From positions 1 through 64,000 of the forward strand of contig JAEINP010000005.1 in NCBI GenBank assembly GCA_016342355.1: 64,000 nucleotides of DNA, written 5' to 3'. The notes beneath the pieces were generated by a model. The model saw only the letters and a list, made by a program, of their open reading frames with translations, was not told the DNA's origin and did no database searches. This DNA is from Desulfatibacillum sp. GTDB taxonomy: Bacteria > Desulfobacterota > Desulfobacteria > Desulfobacterales > Desulfatibacillaceae. This document shows, one piece after another, positions 25,244 through 32,763 of this stretch. The translations under genes and the position numbers were made by a program. Each line of letters begins with the position of its first letter. Position 1 is the first letter of the stretch.

Positions 25244-25600
25244 ATGGCAGAAAAACGAAAAGTCAAAAAGATTCCTGAAGAGTTGTCCGCCATCCTGGAA
25301 CGGATCCTGGGTGCTACGGACAAACAGCTAAATCCCGAGATAGACCGGATATTCTCCTTGTGGGACCAGAGCGTGGGGCCGGAAATCGCCGCAAACGCCC
25401 AGCCGGACTCGTTCAAGAACGGCATGCTCATGGTCAAAGTATCCAGCGCTCCCTGGAGCCAGCAACTGGAATACGAAAAAAGCCTGATCATAGACCGCAT
25501 CAATGTTGCCGTAGGCAAAAGGCTGGTGACGGAAATCCGTTTTAAAACAGGCTCCATCCGCAAAAAAGCGCCCCGAAAAAAGCCTCTTAAAAAGGTTTGA
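25244..25600 (+). CDS. DUF721 (DciA-like) protein
   Basis: A 118-residue protein with the DUF721 pattern: an amphipathic N-terminal segment, a WDQSVGPEIAANAQPDSFKNGMLMVKVSSAPWSQQLEYEK core (conserved Trp, late Trp-x-Q-x-L) and a highly basic tail (KKAPRKKPLKK). DciA-type DUF721 proteins help load the replicative helicase DnaB in bacteria lacking DnaC; basic tails fit DNA contact. Function for this member is inferred from the family only. Its stop overlaps or nearly meets the start of the next gene, so the two are probably cotranscribed. Confidence 0.82.
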   Translation: MAEKRKVKKIPEELSAILERILGATDKQLNPEIDRIFSLWDQSVGPEIAANAQPDSFKNGMLMVKVSSAPWSQQLEYEKSLIIDRINVAVGKRLVTEIRFKTGSIRKKAPRKKPLKKV

Positions 25601-25608
25601 GAAACACC

Positions 25609-26340
25609 ATGGATTGGGATACCCTAACAAAAGACGCTATCCTGGGAGGGAAAATCCATATCCTCCAGGAAAAAAGCGGCTACCGCTTTTCCCTGGATGC
25701 CGTGCTTTTGCCCAATTTTACCGATTGCAGCCCGAACTCCATGGTTGCAGACCTGGGGACCGGGGCAGGGGTCATTCCTCTGATTCTGGCAAGCCTGCAT
25801 CCCACAGCTCGCATTTTCGGGGTGGAAATCCAGGAATCCCTGGCCGCTCTTGCCCTGCGAAATGTCCAGGAGAACAACCTGGAAAAACAAATCACCATTA
25901 TTCAGCATGATTTTAAAACACTGCCAATCCCGGGGCTTCCTTCCAAGGTGGATAGGGTTCTCAGCAATCCTCCATACCGGCGGCTGGGTTCGGGCAAGGT
26001 GAACCCCCAATCTCAAAAAGCCGTTGCCCGCCACGAAATCATGGCCAACCTCCAGGATGTAGCCCAGACTGCGGCCCGTCTGCTGGGCAAGGGAGGGCAT
26101 TTTGCGGCGGTGTATCCCGCAACCAGATTGGCGGACCTTATATATGCTCTCAAGGAAAATTACCTGGAGCCCAAAAGATTGCGCATGGTGCATTCGGACA
26201 CAGCCTCTCCGGCGCGATTGGTCCTTGTGGAAGCTATCAAAGACGCAGGGCCGCAGATAACTGTGGAAAGACCCCTTTATATTTATGAAGACGGGGAAAC
26301 CTATACCGAGGAAGTCCGGGCCATGCTGTATCCGCTCTGA
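25609..26340 (+). CDS. TrmN6-like tRNA1(Val) adenine-N6 methyltransferase
   Basis: A 243-residue class I methyltransferase. It begins TLTKDAILGGKIHILQEKSGYRF-SLDAVLL, typical of the TrmN6/YfiC family. The SAM motif I (VADLGTGAGVIPLIL) and the N6-adenine catalytic tetrapeptide NPPY follow, with YRRLGSGKVNP after it. The family methylates A37 of tRNA1(Val) or similar small-substrate adenines. ATG at 25609 was chosen; a TTG at 25597 would overlap the DUF721 stop and add four residues. Specificity for tRNA is from family knowledge. Confidence 0.85.
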   Translation: MDWDTLTKDAILGGKIHILQEKSGYRFSLDAVLLPNFTDCSPNSMVADLGTGAGVIPLILASLHPTARIFGVEIQESLAALALRNVQENNLEKQITIIQHDFKTLPIPGLPSKVDRVLSNPPYRRLGSGKVNPQSQKAVARHEIMANLQDVAQTAARLLGKGGHFAAVYPATRLADLIYALKENYLEPKRLRMVHSDTASPARLVLVEAIKDAGPQITVERPLYIYEDGETYTEEVRAMLYPL

Positions 26341-26394
26341 AATTTTTCCGGAATGCCAGCCATCGGCTCTCAATAAGCAGGGGAGGGGAAACCC

Positions 26395-26925
26395 ATGCCA
26401 TTAATCAGTACGGTCTCAATACAGGATGTCACCGGAGATATGGAGAAAGAGTATCTGCGCTTTCTCCAGGTCATTGGCGAAGTCCCGGCTCATTATCGAT
26501 TGGTTTCAGCAAGTCCGGGTTTGCTTCAGGCGCGAAGAGCTCTCGAAGACTACTATGGCAATCATCCCCGATTCAGCTTCAGGCTGATTTGCTTCATCCG
26601 TTTGCTGGCCGCCCAAAGCCTTAAATTCGAAGCCTGTAAAATATATAATCTCAGACTGTTGAAGACCAAGGAGGGGCTTTTGGACAAATGGGCGACAATC
26701 CCCCTCAAAGATCCCAGTCAGACCCCTTTGGCGGAAAATGAAAAGGCCTTGCTGCTTTTCAGCAGCAAGGCCTTGAAATCCCCCAAGTCTGTTCAGCCAC
26801 GGGATATGGATGCCCTCCGAGCCCTTGGCTGGAATGACGGGGACATCCTGGATGCGGTCCATCTGAGCGCCATGGTAAAAACCGAAAAGGAACTCTATAT
26901 CCTTTTCAGGGTGGACAGGAAATAA
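26395..26925 (+). CDS. AhpD-like protein without the CxxC motif (weak)
   Basis: A 176-residue, mostly helical protein preceded by a strong GGGGAGGGG site. The first part (PLISTVSIQDVTGDMEKEYLRFLQVIG) and the end (LRALGWNDGDILDAVHLSAMVK) resemble the carboxymuconolactone decarboxylase/AhpD-like fold. The C-x-x-C redox pair of AhpD is not present; only one Cys (KFEACKIYN) lies where the motif would be. A divergent or inactive relative is possible. It ends 51 bases before the convergent acyl-CoA ligase gene. Confidence 0.55.
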   Translation: MPLISTVSIQDVTGDMEKEYLRFLQVIGEVPAHYRLVSASPGLLQARRALEDYYGNHPRFSFRLICFIRLLAAQSLKFEACKIYNLRLLKTKEGLLDKWATIPLKDPSQTPLAENEKALLLFSSKALKSPKSVQPRDMDALRALGWNDGDILDAVHLSAMVKTEKELYILFRVDRK

Positions 26926-26976
26926 AGCGCGAGCCGGACGCAGGCATTATAAATGCGTTCGGTTGTCAGTCTGATG

Positions 26977-28566
26977 CTAAATCACCGAATCCCGTCCTTC
27001 CCAGTACTGTTTCCGCATCTGGGCCTTTAAAGCCTTGCCAATCATGGACCTTGGCACCTGATCAATAAAATCGAGGGTCTTGGGGACCTTGTATCCTGCC
27101 AGGTTTTCCCTGCAATAGGCAATAAGACCGTCTTCTGAAATATCCGAACCCGGCGCTTTTACCACCAAAGCCTTGACCGCTTCGCCCCATTTGTCGTCCG
27201 GTACGCCGATCACAGCCACGTCCGCCACCGCATCGTGGGCCATTAGTACATTTTCAATCTCAACGGGATAGACATTCATCCCGCCGGTGATGATCATATC
27301 GTTCTTGCGGTCCACCACATAAAAATTTCCGTCTTCGCCCAGGCGGACAATATCTCCCACCGTCCCCCATTCATGATCCAGAAAGGATTCAGCCGTTGCT
27401 TCGGGCTTGTTTAAATAGCCCTCCCACATGCTAAAACCCCGGCCATACAGTACGCCCGGCTCGTTTACAGGAGCCCGTTTGCCGTTCGCATCAAAGACAG
27501 CCAGTTCCAGGTCGAAAAGCGGTTTGCCCACGCAGCCTTCGCCCACAGGTCCATTTTCATAAGTGTATTTAGAAATAAAACCGAATTCCGAAGCGCCTAA
27601 CCAGTTGGATACCTGGGCCTGGGGGAAGTTATTTATGATTTTTTTGGCCGTGGCGTTGTGAAGGGGAGCCCCGCAGGATAGGGCATGGCGCACCGTGGAA
27701 ACATCGTGGGCCGCCAGGACTTCTGCAGGGGTGCTCAGCATCCATTCGTACATAATGGGAACCATGAAAATCCAGGTGGCCTTGGCCTTTTCTATCTCCC
27801 CAAAAATTTGATTCGGAACAAATGCAGGCACAATGGCAAGGGTTCCTCCGCTCATCATGGTGGCAAAGGCATAGCCCATGCTGGCGGCGGCGTACATGGG
27901 GGCTACGGCCAGGTAAACATCGTCGCTGTTCAGGCCCAGTTCATGGCACACGGCATTGGCCATGTGATAGTCGCTTTTATAAGTCCGGGCCGCCGCTTTG
28001 GGCTTGCCGGTGGTGCCCGAAGTGTACATGAGCAGGTGCAAGTCTTCCGGCGACCTTTCCACAACAGGCTCCTGGGAGTCGTTTTCAGCCAGCATGGGAT
28101 AATAAGCGTGGATGCCTTCGGGCGCGCCATCTTCCACCATGATAATATGTTCAAGAGCCGGGACCTGATCCTTGATGGATAAAATCGTTTTCAACTCCTG
28201 GGAACCCTTTAATATAATAGCCCGAGCGCCGCTGTCGTTCAACTGGTAGGCTACTTCCGGTGCGGTTAAACGGAAATTGCAGGCAGACGCCACGCACCCC
28301 GCCTTATTGATTCCAAGGATGGCGTCCGGGTATTCCATACAGTTGGGAAGAAAAATCAAAACCCTGTCATGCCTCTCCAGCCCTAGTCCCAATAAACCGT
28401 TGCCCAGGCGATTGCTTCGCTCCCAAAGCTCTTTCCAGGTCAGGCGTTTATCCCCAAAAATAACCGCTGTCTTGTCCGGATTCTTGGCCACGTTCATGCG
28501 GATGGTGCTTATGGAATCGTCGGCGAAGCTCCTTTTTCCAGGGATTCTGCCAAATTCAAATGTCAT
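26977..28566 (-). CDS. AMP-forming acyl-CoA ligase
   Basis: A 529-residue ANL-superfamily ligase that activates a carboxylic acid through an acyl-adenylate to the CoA thioester. Motifs: P-loop YTSGTTGKPKA, the WLGASEFGF region, GRGFSMWEGYLNKPEAT, GDIVRLGEDGNFYVVDRKNDMIITGGMNVYP, and the C-terminal catalytic Lys region in RSMIGKALK. Length and sequence fit medium- or long-chain fatty-acid or aryl-CoA ligases. The start at 28566 follows GAAAGGAGAAC; a longer frame to 28647 reads through a palindromic operator. A TetR gene lies directly upstream on the same strand, with a 32-bp perfect palindrome between. Repression by the TetR protein, relieved by an acyl-CoA, is likely. Substrate chain unknown. 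Confidence 0.92.
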   Translation of the reverse strand: MTFEFGRIPGKRSFADDSISTIRMNVAKNPDKTAVIFGDKRLTWKELWERSNRLGNGLLGLGLERHDRVLIFLPNCMEYPDAILGINKAGCVASACNFRLTAPEVAYQLNDSGARAIILKGSQELKTILSIKDQVPALEHIIMVEDGAPEGIHAYYPMLAENDSQEPVVERSPEDLHLLMYTSGTTGKPKAAARTYKSDYHMANAVCHELGLNSDDVYLAVAPMYAAASMGYAFATMMSGGTLAIVPAFVPNQIFGEIEKAKATWIFMVPIMYEWMLSTPAEVLAAHDVSTVRHALSCGAPLHNATAKKIINNFPQAQVSNWLGASEFGFISKYTYENGPVGEGCVGKPLFDLELAVFDANGKRAPVNEPGVLYGRGFSMWEGYLNKPEATAESFLDHEWGTVGDIVRLGEDGNFYVVDRKNDMIITGGMNVYPVEIENVLMAHDAVADVAVIGVPDDKWGEAVKALVVKAPGSDISEDGLIAYCRENLAGYKVPKTLDFIDQVPRSMIGKALKAQMRKQYWEGRDSVI

Positions 28567-28612
28567 GACTGTTCTCCTTTCAACCCGATTAAAAAACCAC
28601 AATTTTTGCAAA

Positions 28613-28644
28613 GCATATTCACAGACTGCAGTCTGTGAATATGC
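28613..28644. promoter_or_regulatory. 32-bp perfect palindrome, probable TetR operator
   Basis: Every base from 28613 to 28644 is symmetric about a central CTGCAG. Its inner part contains ACAGACTGCAGTCTGT. It lies 47 bases before the acyl-CoA ligase start and about 126 bases after the stop of the TetR gene. Length and symmetry are typical of a TetR-dimer (or double-dimer) binding site controlling the ligase. A cruciform or terminator role is less likely, because the stem centre has no loop and no U-run follows. Confidence 0.75.
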
Positions 28645-28770
28645 CATACAGAACCTTTCACGGCAAGAAAGAAGTGGCGCATCCGAAATATTTGGAAAAT
28701 ATTTTTCAAAAATAGCGCTTTGCTTTTGAATTATGATGAAGAACTTCTGGAATAATTCAGGATGTTTGGT

Positions 28771-29382
28771 TCAGGGAGTTCTCTGGATGCCGTTGAGCAG
28801 GGTACTTACTGTTTTTTGCATGAAGGCCACAATATTGTATTGGCCCCGCAGCAGGCACCAGTCATAGATGACGCCCCGGGCGGAACACAGAATAATGGCC
28901 GTGAGTTCGGATGGGGGGAGGGGGGAATTGATTTCGCTAGAGTCCAGGCTCATTTGGATATAGTTTTTGATCTGCATGTAAAACGGTCGTTCGGGGGAAA
29001 CAAAGAAGTCCGTGCCCTTTTCTAACTGGCTCCTATAGATTTGGCGGCAAAAACTATGGCCCCTTTCCATGGCTGCCTTGGCCATGAATTCCGTAACTAA
29101 AAGGATACCTTGAAGGGGCGGCATGGCAGGGGAAACTCCTTCCATGGAATTTAAAAAATGCCCATCAATAAGGCGATAGGTTTCAATCACCAGATCGTCC
29201 TTGGACGGGAAATGGTGGTAAAAACCGCCCTTGGCCACCCCGGCGGCTTCGCAGATGGCGTCCACCGTAACATTATCAAATCCTCGGTCTGATATTAGTT
29301 GAAAAGCTACATCGTATATTCGTTGCCGTGTATTTTGGGCTTGTTCCTGTCTTTTTGTAAGTCTTTGGACGTCCGGGGACAC
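28771..29382 (-). CDS. TetR/AcrR-family regulator of the acyl-CoA ligase
   Basis: A 203-residue regulator. Its N-terminal helix-turn-helix (TRQRIYDVAFQLISDRGFDNVTVDAICEAAGVAKGGFYHHFPSKDDL) is textbook TetR; the C-terminal ligand domain is unclassified. A GTG start at 29382 follows CGAGGTAAATA. It sits upstream of the acyl-CoA ligase on the same strand and most likely binds the palindrome between the two genes. TetR proteins beside fatty-acyl-CoA ligases often respond to acyl-CoAs; here this is inference. Confidence 0.92.
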   Translation of the reverse strand: MSPDVQRLTKRQEQAQNTRQRIYDVAFQLISDRGFDNVTVDAICEAAGVAKGGFYHHFPSKDDLVIETYRLIDGHFLNSMEGVSPAMPPLQGILLVTEFMAKAAMERGHSFCRQIYRSQLEKGTDFFVSPERPFYMQIKNYIQMSLDSSEINSPLPPSELTAIILCSARGVIYDWCLLRGQYNIVAFMQKTVSTLLNGIQRTP

Positions 29383-29747
29383 TATTTACCTCGTTTAAGT
29401 CAAGCACTAATGCCTATGTGGGAGAAGGTCAGTGCGGGAAATCCCACCCGGCCTTGGAGAACCGGAATCCTAAGCAATCGGGTGACTGTCGCCAAACAAC
29501 CTAATTCCCTGTCAGGAAAAAATCAAGCATGGAGGGGAAAATTATTCTGTTTGAACCTTCGGAGCGGGAATTTTATTCCTGCAAAAGCAAGATTCTTTAC
29601 ATCCGCAGGCGATCTTGGTACATATATTTCTACAGACGGAAAACTATCACGGATCATCATATTCCGTTCGCACCGGGAATTTTTTCAGGCCTTGAAAATG
29701 ATTCCACATTAAACAATAAATCTGCAGACAAGCAAGGACCGCATCGC
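29383..29747. other. Divergent gap between the TetR gene and the Cys-rich unknown gene
   Basis: No firm gene. A plus-strand frame continuous with the next gene opens at ATG 29529 and would add 73 residues, rich in Arg, Tyr and Ile, with only a distant AGGA. It is treated as leader. The segment about 29420-29500 has several short complementary stretches but no structure recognised. Confidence 0.45.
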
Positions 29748-30956
29748 ATGTGCATGGATCATGAACACCATGGACCCGCCCACGGGGGGGCTCCCTCTGA
29801 CCTTCCCCTGGAAATGGAGGAAAAATGGCCGGCCGTTTTAAGGGAAATCGGCCATTTGGTAGCTCATATTAAGGATGTGCGGCTTAGCGCCAATCCCGAG
29901 CCTTTGCCTCACCAGTTGGAGCATGTGCAAAAAAACCCTGTGGTGCTCAACCTGCTTAAAGCGGCCCTCATGGAGGATCGTCCGGGATTAAAGCGGCCAG
30001 TGGCCCAGCGTATGGCCAGCAAGATCGGAGATTTTTTTCTGTGGAATCGGGCCACCTCCATGCCAGTGATCCACGAACTGGGCACCCTGAGCGCGTGGTG
30101 GACAGACCAAATGCCCCTGGAAGTCATCCATCAGATCCGGGACATTGCCTTGGATTTCATCCTCAATGGCCGCGTCATGCCCATCCAGGCCGTGTGGACC
30201 GATCTGCTGGATGCGGAATTGGTGTTCATGGGCCATTGCGTGTGCCGCAGTTCCGGAATAGCCAATGATTTCAAGAATTCCAAAGGCAAAGTCTACACTC
30301 TTACCTCAGAAAAGGAAAATATCCGCCTGTTAAACCGACTAATTAGCCGATATGAAAGCCTAATCAATGACCATGGTTCTGTTCCTGACACCCATAGTAA
30401 TTATTTGACTTTTTTGAATCAATTAAAAAAATGGAAAAAGGACGGGGATGCCCGCTATTCCGTCCAAACCCTGCTGGAACAAACTTATCCGGCCTGGGAA
30501 TTCCTGCCTGTTCTGGATAAATTCACCCAGTCCTGGATTCGCGGGTTGCATAAAAACCGTAAGGCCCACCAGCTTCACAAAAGTTTGGCCTTTGAATTGG
30601 CCAACATTTTTTATCTCACCCGGGGGAACATGTTCACTTCCATGAAGGTCGTCGACACCCCATACACCATTTGCTCATGCCCTTCACCAGACCACGGGGG
30701 CGGTTGCGCCCTTTCCAATTGGTATTACCATGGTTTGTCCAATACCTCCCTGATCCCCTGCAAGGAGCCCTCAGCCCGTCGTAAGGACCGGAACGGCAAG
30801 GTCCTCCCTTGCAACCAGTTTCCGGGAAGGGCGCACAGAGATTGCCTGGGTTGCGGCTGCAAACATGTATCCCGGTCTCCCAGGTCAGTGGGCACAGTGC
30901 TTAGGCAGGCGGATTTGGTGCTCAAGGATTACGGGTTGTATCCGCTCAGCAAATAA
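29748..30956 (+). CDS. Cysteine-rich protein of unknown function
   Basis: Not recognised. A 402-residue cytoplasmic-looking protein starting MCMDHEHHGPAHGG (His-rich, possibly metal-binding). The middle is helical and Trp/Leu-rich (AWWTDQMPLEVIHQI). Cys clusters follow: HCVCR near the middle, then CSCPSPDHGGGC, a lone Cys, and CNQFPGRAHRDCLGCGC near the C-terminus. There are ten or more Cys in total, in pairs suggestive of an Fe-S cluster or Zn sites. The ATG at 29748 was chosen because AAGGA lies nine bases upstream; ATG 29529 would add 73 residues. It is followed directly by an insertion sequence on the opposite strand, so any downstream partner may have been displaced. Confidence 0.6.
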   Translation: MCMDHEHHGPAHGGAPSDLPLEMEEKWPAVLREIGHLVAHIKDVRLSANPEPLPHQLEHVQKNPVVLNLLKAALMEDRPGLKRPVAQRMASKIGDFFLWNRATSMPVIHELGTLSAWWTDQMPLEVIHQIRDIALDFILNGRVMPIQAVWTDLLDAELVFMGHCVCRSSGIANDFKNSKGKVYTLTSEKENIRLLNRLISRYESLINDHGSVPDTHSNYLTFLNQLKKWKKDGDARYSVQTLLEQTYPAWEFLPVLDKFTQSWIRGLHKNRKAHQLHKSLAFELANIFYLTRGNMFTSMKVVDTPYTICSCPSPDHGGGCALSNWYYHGLSNTSLIPCKEPSARRKDRNGKVLPCNQFPGRAHRDCLGCGCKHVSRSPRSVGTVLRQADLVLKDYGLYPLSK

Positions 30957-31006
30957 TACCCACACCTTTTCATATTCCTATAATGTAGGGGTTCCTGAAA
31001 AAATCA

Positions 31007-32536
31007 TCAAATTGGCAGCGAGGCCATGGGCCTGGGCTGAGGTCTTGTCGCCAACCAGAAAAAATCCCTGCAAAGCACCCCAAAACGACGCCCCCAAATC
31101 AGGCGCAAAAAAATGGCGGTCAGCCATTTTTGCAGATTCATTACCAAAAAGGTCATCATGATGGCCGTTTCGCTGGTGCAGGACAATTTGGTCATGACCC
31201 GGCCTAATCCGTATCGCCTTTTTCCCTCTCCAAACTTCCCTTCAACGGGGATGCGATCCACTTCATCCTGTCTGGCCTGGACCGCCAATTCCTGCAACCG
31301 GGCCTCATTCTCCGGCGTGGGTTTCGGAGGCCGCCCCAGCCTGGGACCGGACAGGCGGATGCCACGCTCCGTGCAAAAACGCAGATTGGCCCGGGTCCGA
31401 TAGATGCCGTCCGCGTGCACGGACTCCGGATACACCCCAAAACGCTCTTTGTACGCCTCAACCTGGGCCGCCAGATCCTGGCTTTCATTGAAATTGTTCC
31501 AACTGATCCGATCAACAAACCCAAACCCGTCCACCAGACTTAAAGACAACTTGGCCCCGAATTCCGTATCCTTGCCTGCCTTGCCCCGCTTGATGGGCCG
31601 CACATGAGGCTGGGACAGGCTCACGATCCGGTCATCCACACGTTTCGACCCGGTGTCGAACATCCACTGCTGCTGCCGATAGACCTCTGAAACCACCAAA
31701 AGTTCCCGGTATTGCCGGAAAGGAAGAATCTCCAATCCCACTTCTTGGGAAAGCCTTGCGATGTGCCCGAGATTGCGCCGCACAAATCCCAACTGGGCCT
31801 TGAGGGCCTTGCGCAGCTTCTTGCCCCCCAGTTTCCTGGATTTGGCGGTCGCCAGAAACTTTTTGCGCGCTTTGACCCGGTAGGTCCTGGGCTTCTTATG
31901 ACCGCAGCCGCGGGCCTTATGAAGGGCGTCGATGATGGCTTCGCTTTTCTCCCTGGAGTTGTTCAGCAACTTCAAATCCATGGGATAGCTGATGTCCGCA
32001 GGCGTGCAGGTGGCGTCCATGAGCAACTTGCCCTGGTTTTCCGTTTCAGGAGGATCGCCCCCGCCATCCGTATCGGATTGACCCTGTCCGGCGTCCGGTT
32101 TCTCGTCCCGGGGAGAGCTTTTTTCCTGGCCTTCCAGGGCAAGGGCCACGATCTTTTCGTTGATCCGGGCCAGGGCCTCGGCGGAAAACCGTTTGCGAAA
32201 ATGGGTGAACATGGAAGGATCAAAAGGACGCTCCTCCGAAAACACCTTCCTGCCGCAGAAGTATTGAAGATAGGGGTTTTCCCGGATCTGTTCCACGCAC
32301 TCCTCATCGGAGTGACCCAACCGTTCCTTGATAATCAAAGCCCCAAAAGCCAGCCGGGCCGAACAGGAGGGAGCCCCCTGACCGGAATCGGACAGACTTT
32401 TCTGGTATTCCTCCTCCACATAGGCCCAAGGAACCATGGAGGCCAGCCTGACCCATCGGTTGCCGGGGGACAATTTCCCGCCAAAGGGCATGGTGAATTC
32501 CACGAAGGTCAATTGTTTTTCGTTATGGGTGTACAC
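31007..32536 (-). CDS. IS5-family DDE transposase
   Basis: A 509-residue transposase. It begins (from GTG 32536, with AGGAGATCGC upstream) YTHNEKQLTFVEFTMPFGG and shows an N-terminal DNA-binding half with NPYLQYFCG and FDPSMFTHFRKR. The DDE triad appears as LLMDATCTPADI, VHADGIYRT and the final Glu in VEGKFGEGKRRYGL. A basic helical segment lies between the first two acidic residues. The reading frame is uninterrupted, so it may still be active. Longer frames to 32719 lack a site. The C-terminus runs into the left end of the element. Confidence 0.9.
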   Translation of the reverse strand: MYTHNEKQLTFVEFTMPFGGKLSPGNRWVRLASMVPWAYVEEEYQKSLSDSGQGAPSCSARLAFGALIIKERLGHSDEECVEQIRENPYLQYFCGRKVFSEERPFDPSMFTHFRKRFSAEALARINEKIVALALEGQEKSSPRDEKPDAGQGQSDTDGGGDPPETENQGKLLMDATCTPADISYPMDLKLLNNSREKSEAIIDALHKARGCGHKKPRTYRVKARKKFLATAKSRKLGGKKLRKALKAQLGFVRRNLGHIARLSQEVGLEILPFRQYRELLVVSEVYRQQQWMFDTGSKRVDDRIVSLSQPHVRPIKRGKAGKDTEFGAKLSLSLVDGFGFVDRISWNNFNESQDLAAQVEAYKERFGVYPESVHADGIYRTRANLRFCTERGIRLSGPRLGRPPKPTPENEARLQELAVQARQDEVDRIPVEGKFGEGKRRYGLGRVMTKLSCTSETAIMMTFLVMNLQKWLTAIFLRLIWGRRFGVLCRDFFWLATRPQPRPMASLPI

Positions 32537-32568
32537 GCGATCTCCTGACAAGGTGCAAGGTTTTTGAC

Positions 32569-32633
32569 GAAAATCACCTGATTTTCTTGCATCATTGATG
32601 ATTAGGCAAAAAGTCGAAAATCGCCTCATTTTC
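32569..32633. repeat. Two tandem palindromic repeats at the IS right side
   Basis: GAAAATCACCTGATTTTC (32569-32586) and GAAAATCGCCTCATTTTC (32616-32633) are near-identical 18-base units. The first has perfect 7-bp arms and the second has one mismatch; they are spaced 47 bases apart. They lie just upstream of the transposase start, so they may be transposase- or repressor-binding sites inside the element. Confidence 0.55.
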
Positions 32634-32763
32634 CTGTTGCAACCTATTGATTTTACAGAATGCGAATTTTCTAAAAACGCCTTTTGCCGGACCATCATCA
32701 TTGACAGAAAGAATAGCATGTTTACTAATTAAAATCAATGGTTTATTAATTTTTCAGCACGCT

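Larger units (their letters stand above)
30990..32760 (-). mobile_element. IS5-type insertion sequence
   Basis: A single complete transposase gene with flanks. Possible imperfect terminal inverted repeats share CTGAAAAA: about 30994-31007 on the left, and on the opposite strand about 32745-32755 on the right. The right edge falls within a few bases of the glgB stop, so the element probably inserted just behind the glycogen operon. Flanking direct repeats were not found. The ends are therefore approximate; only the transposase is certain. Confidence 0.6.

Noticed and set aside
28567-28647. Longer start for the acyl-CoA ligase
   Set aside because: The extra codons read through the 32-bp palindrome, and a good ribosome binding site precedes 28566.
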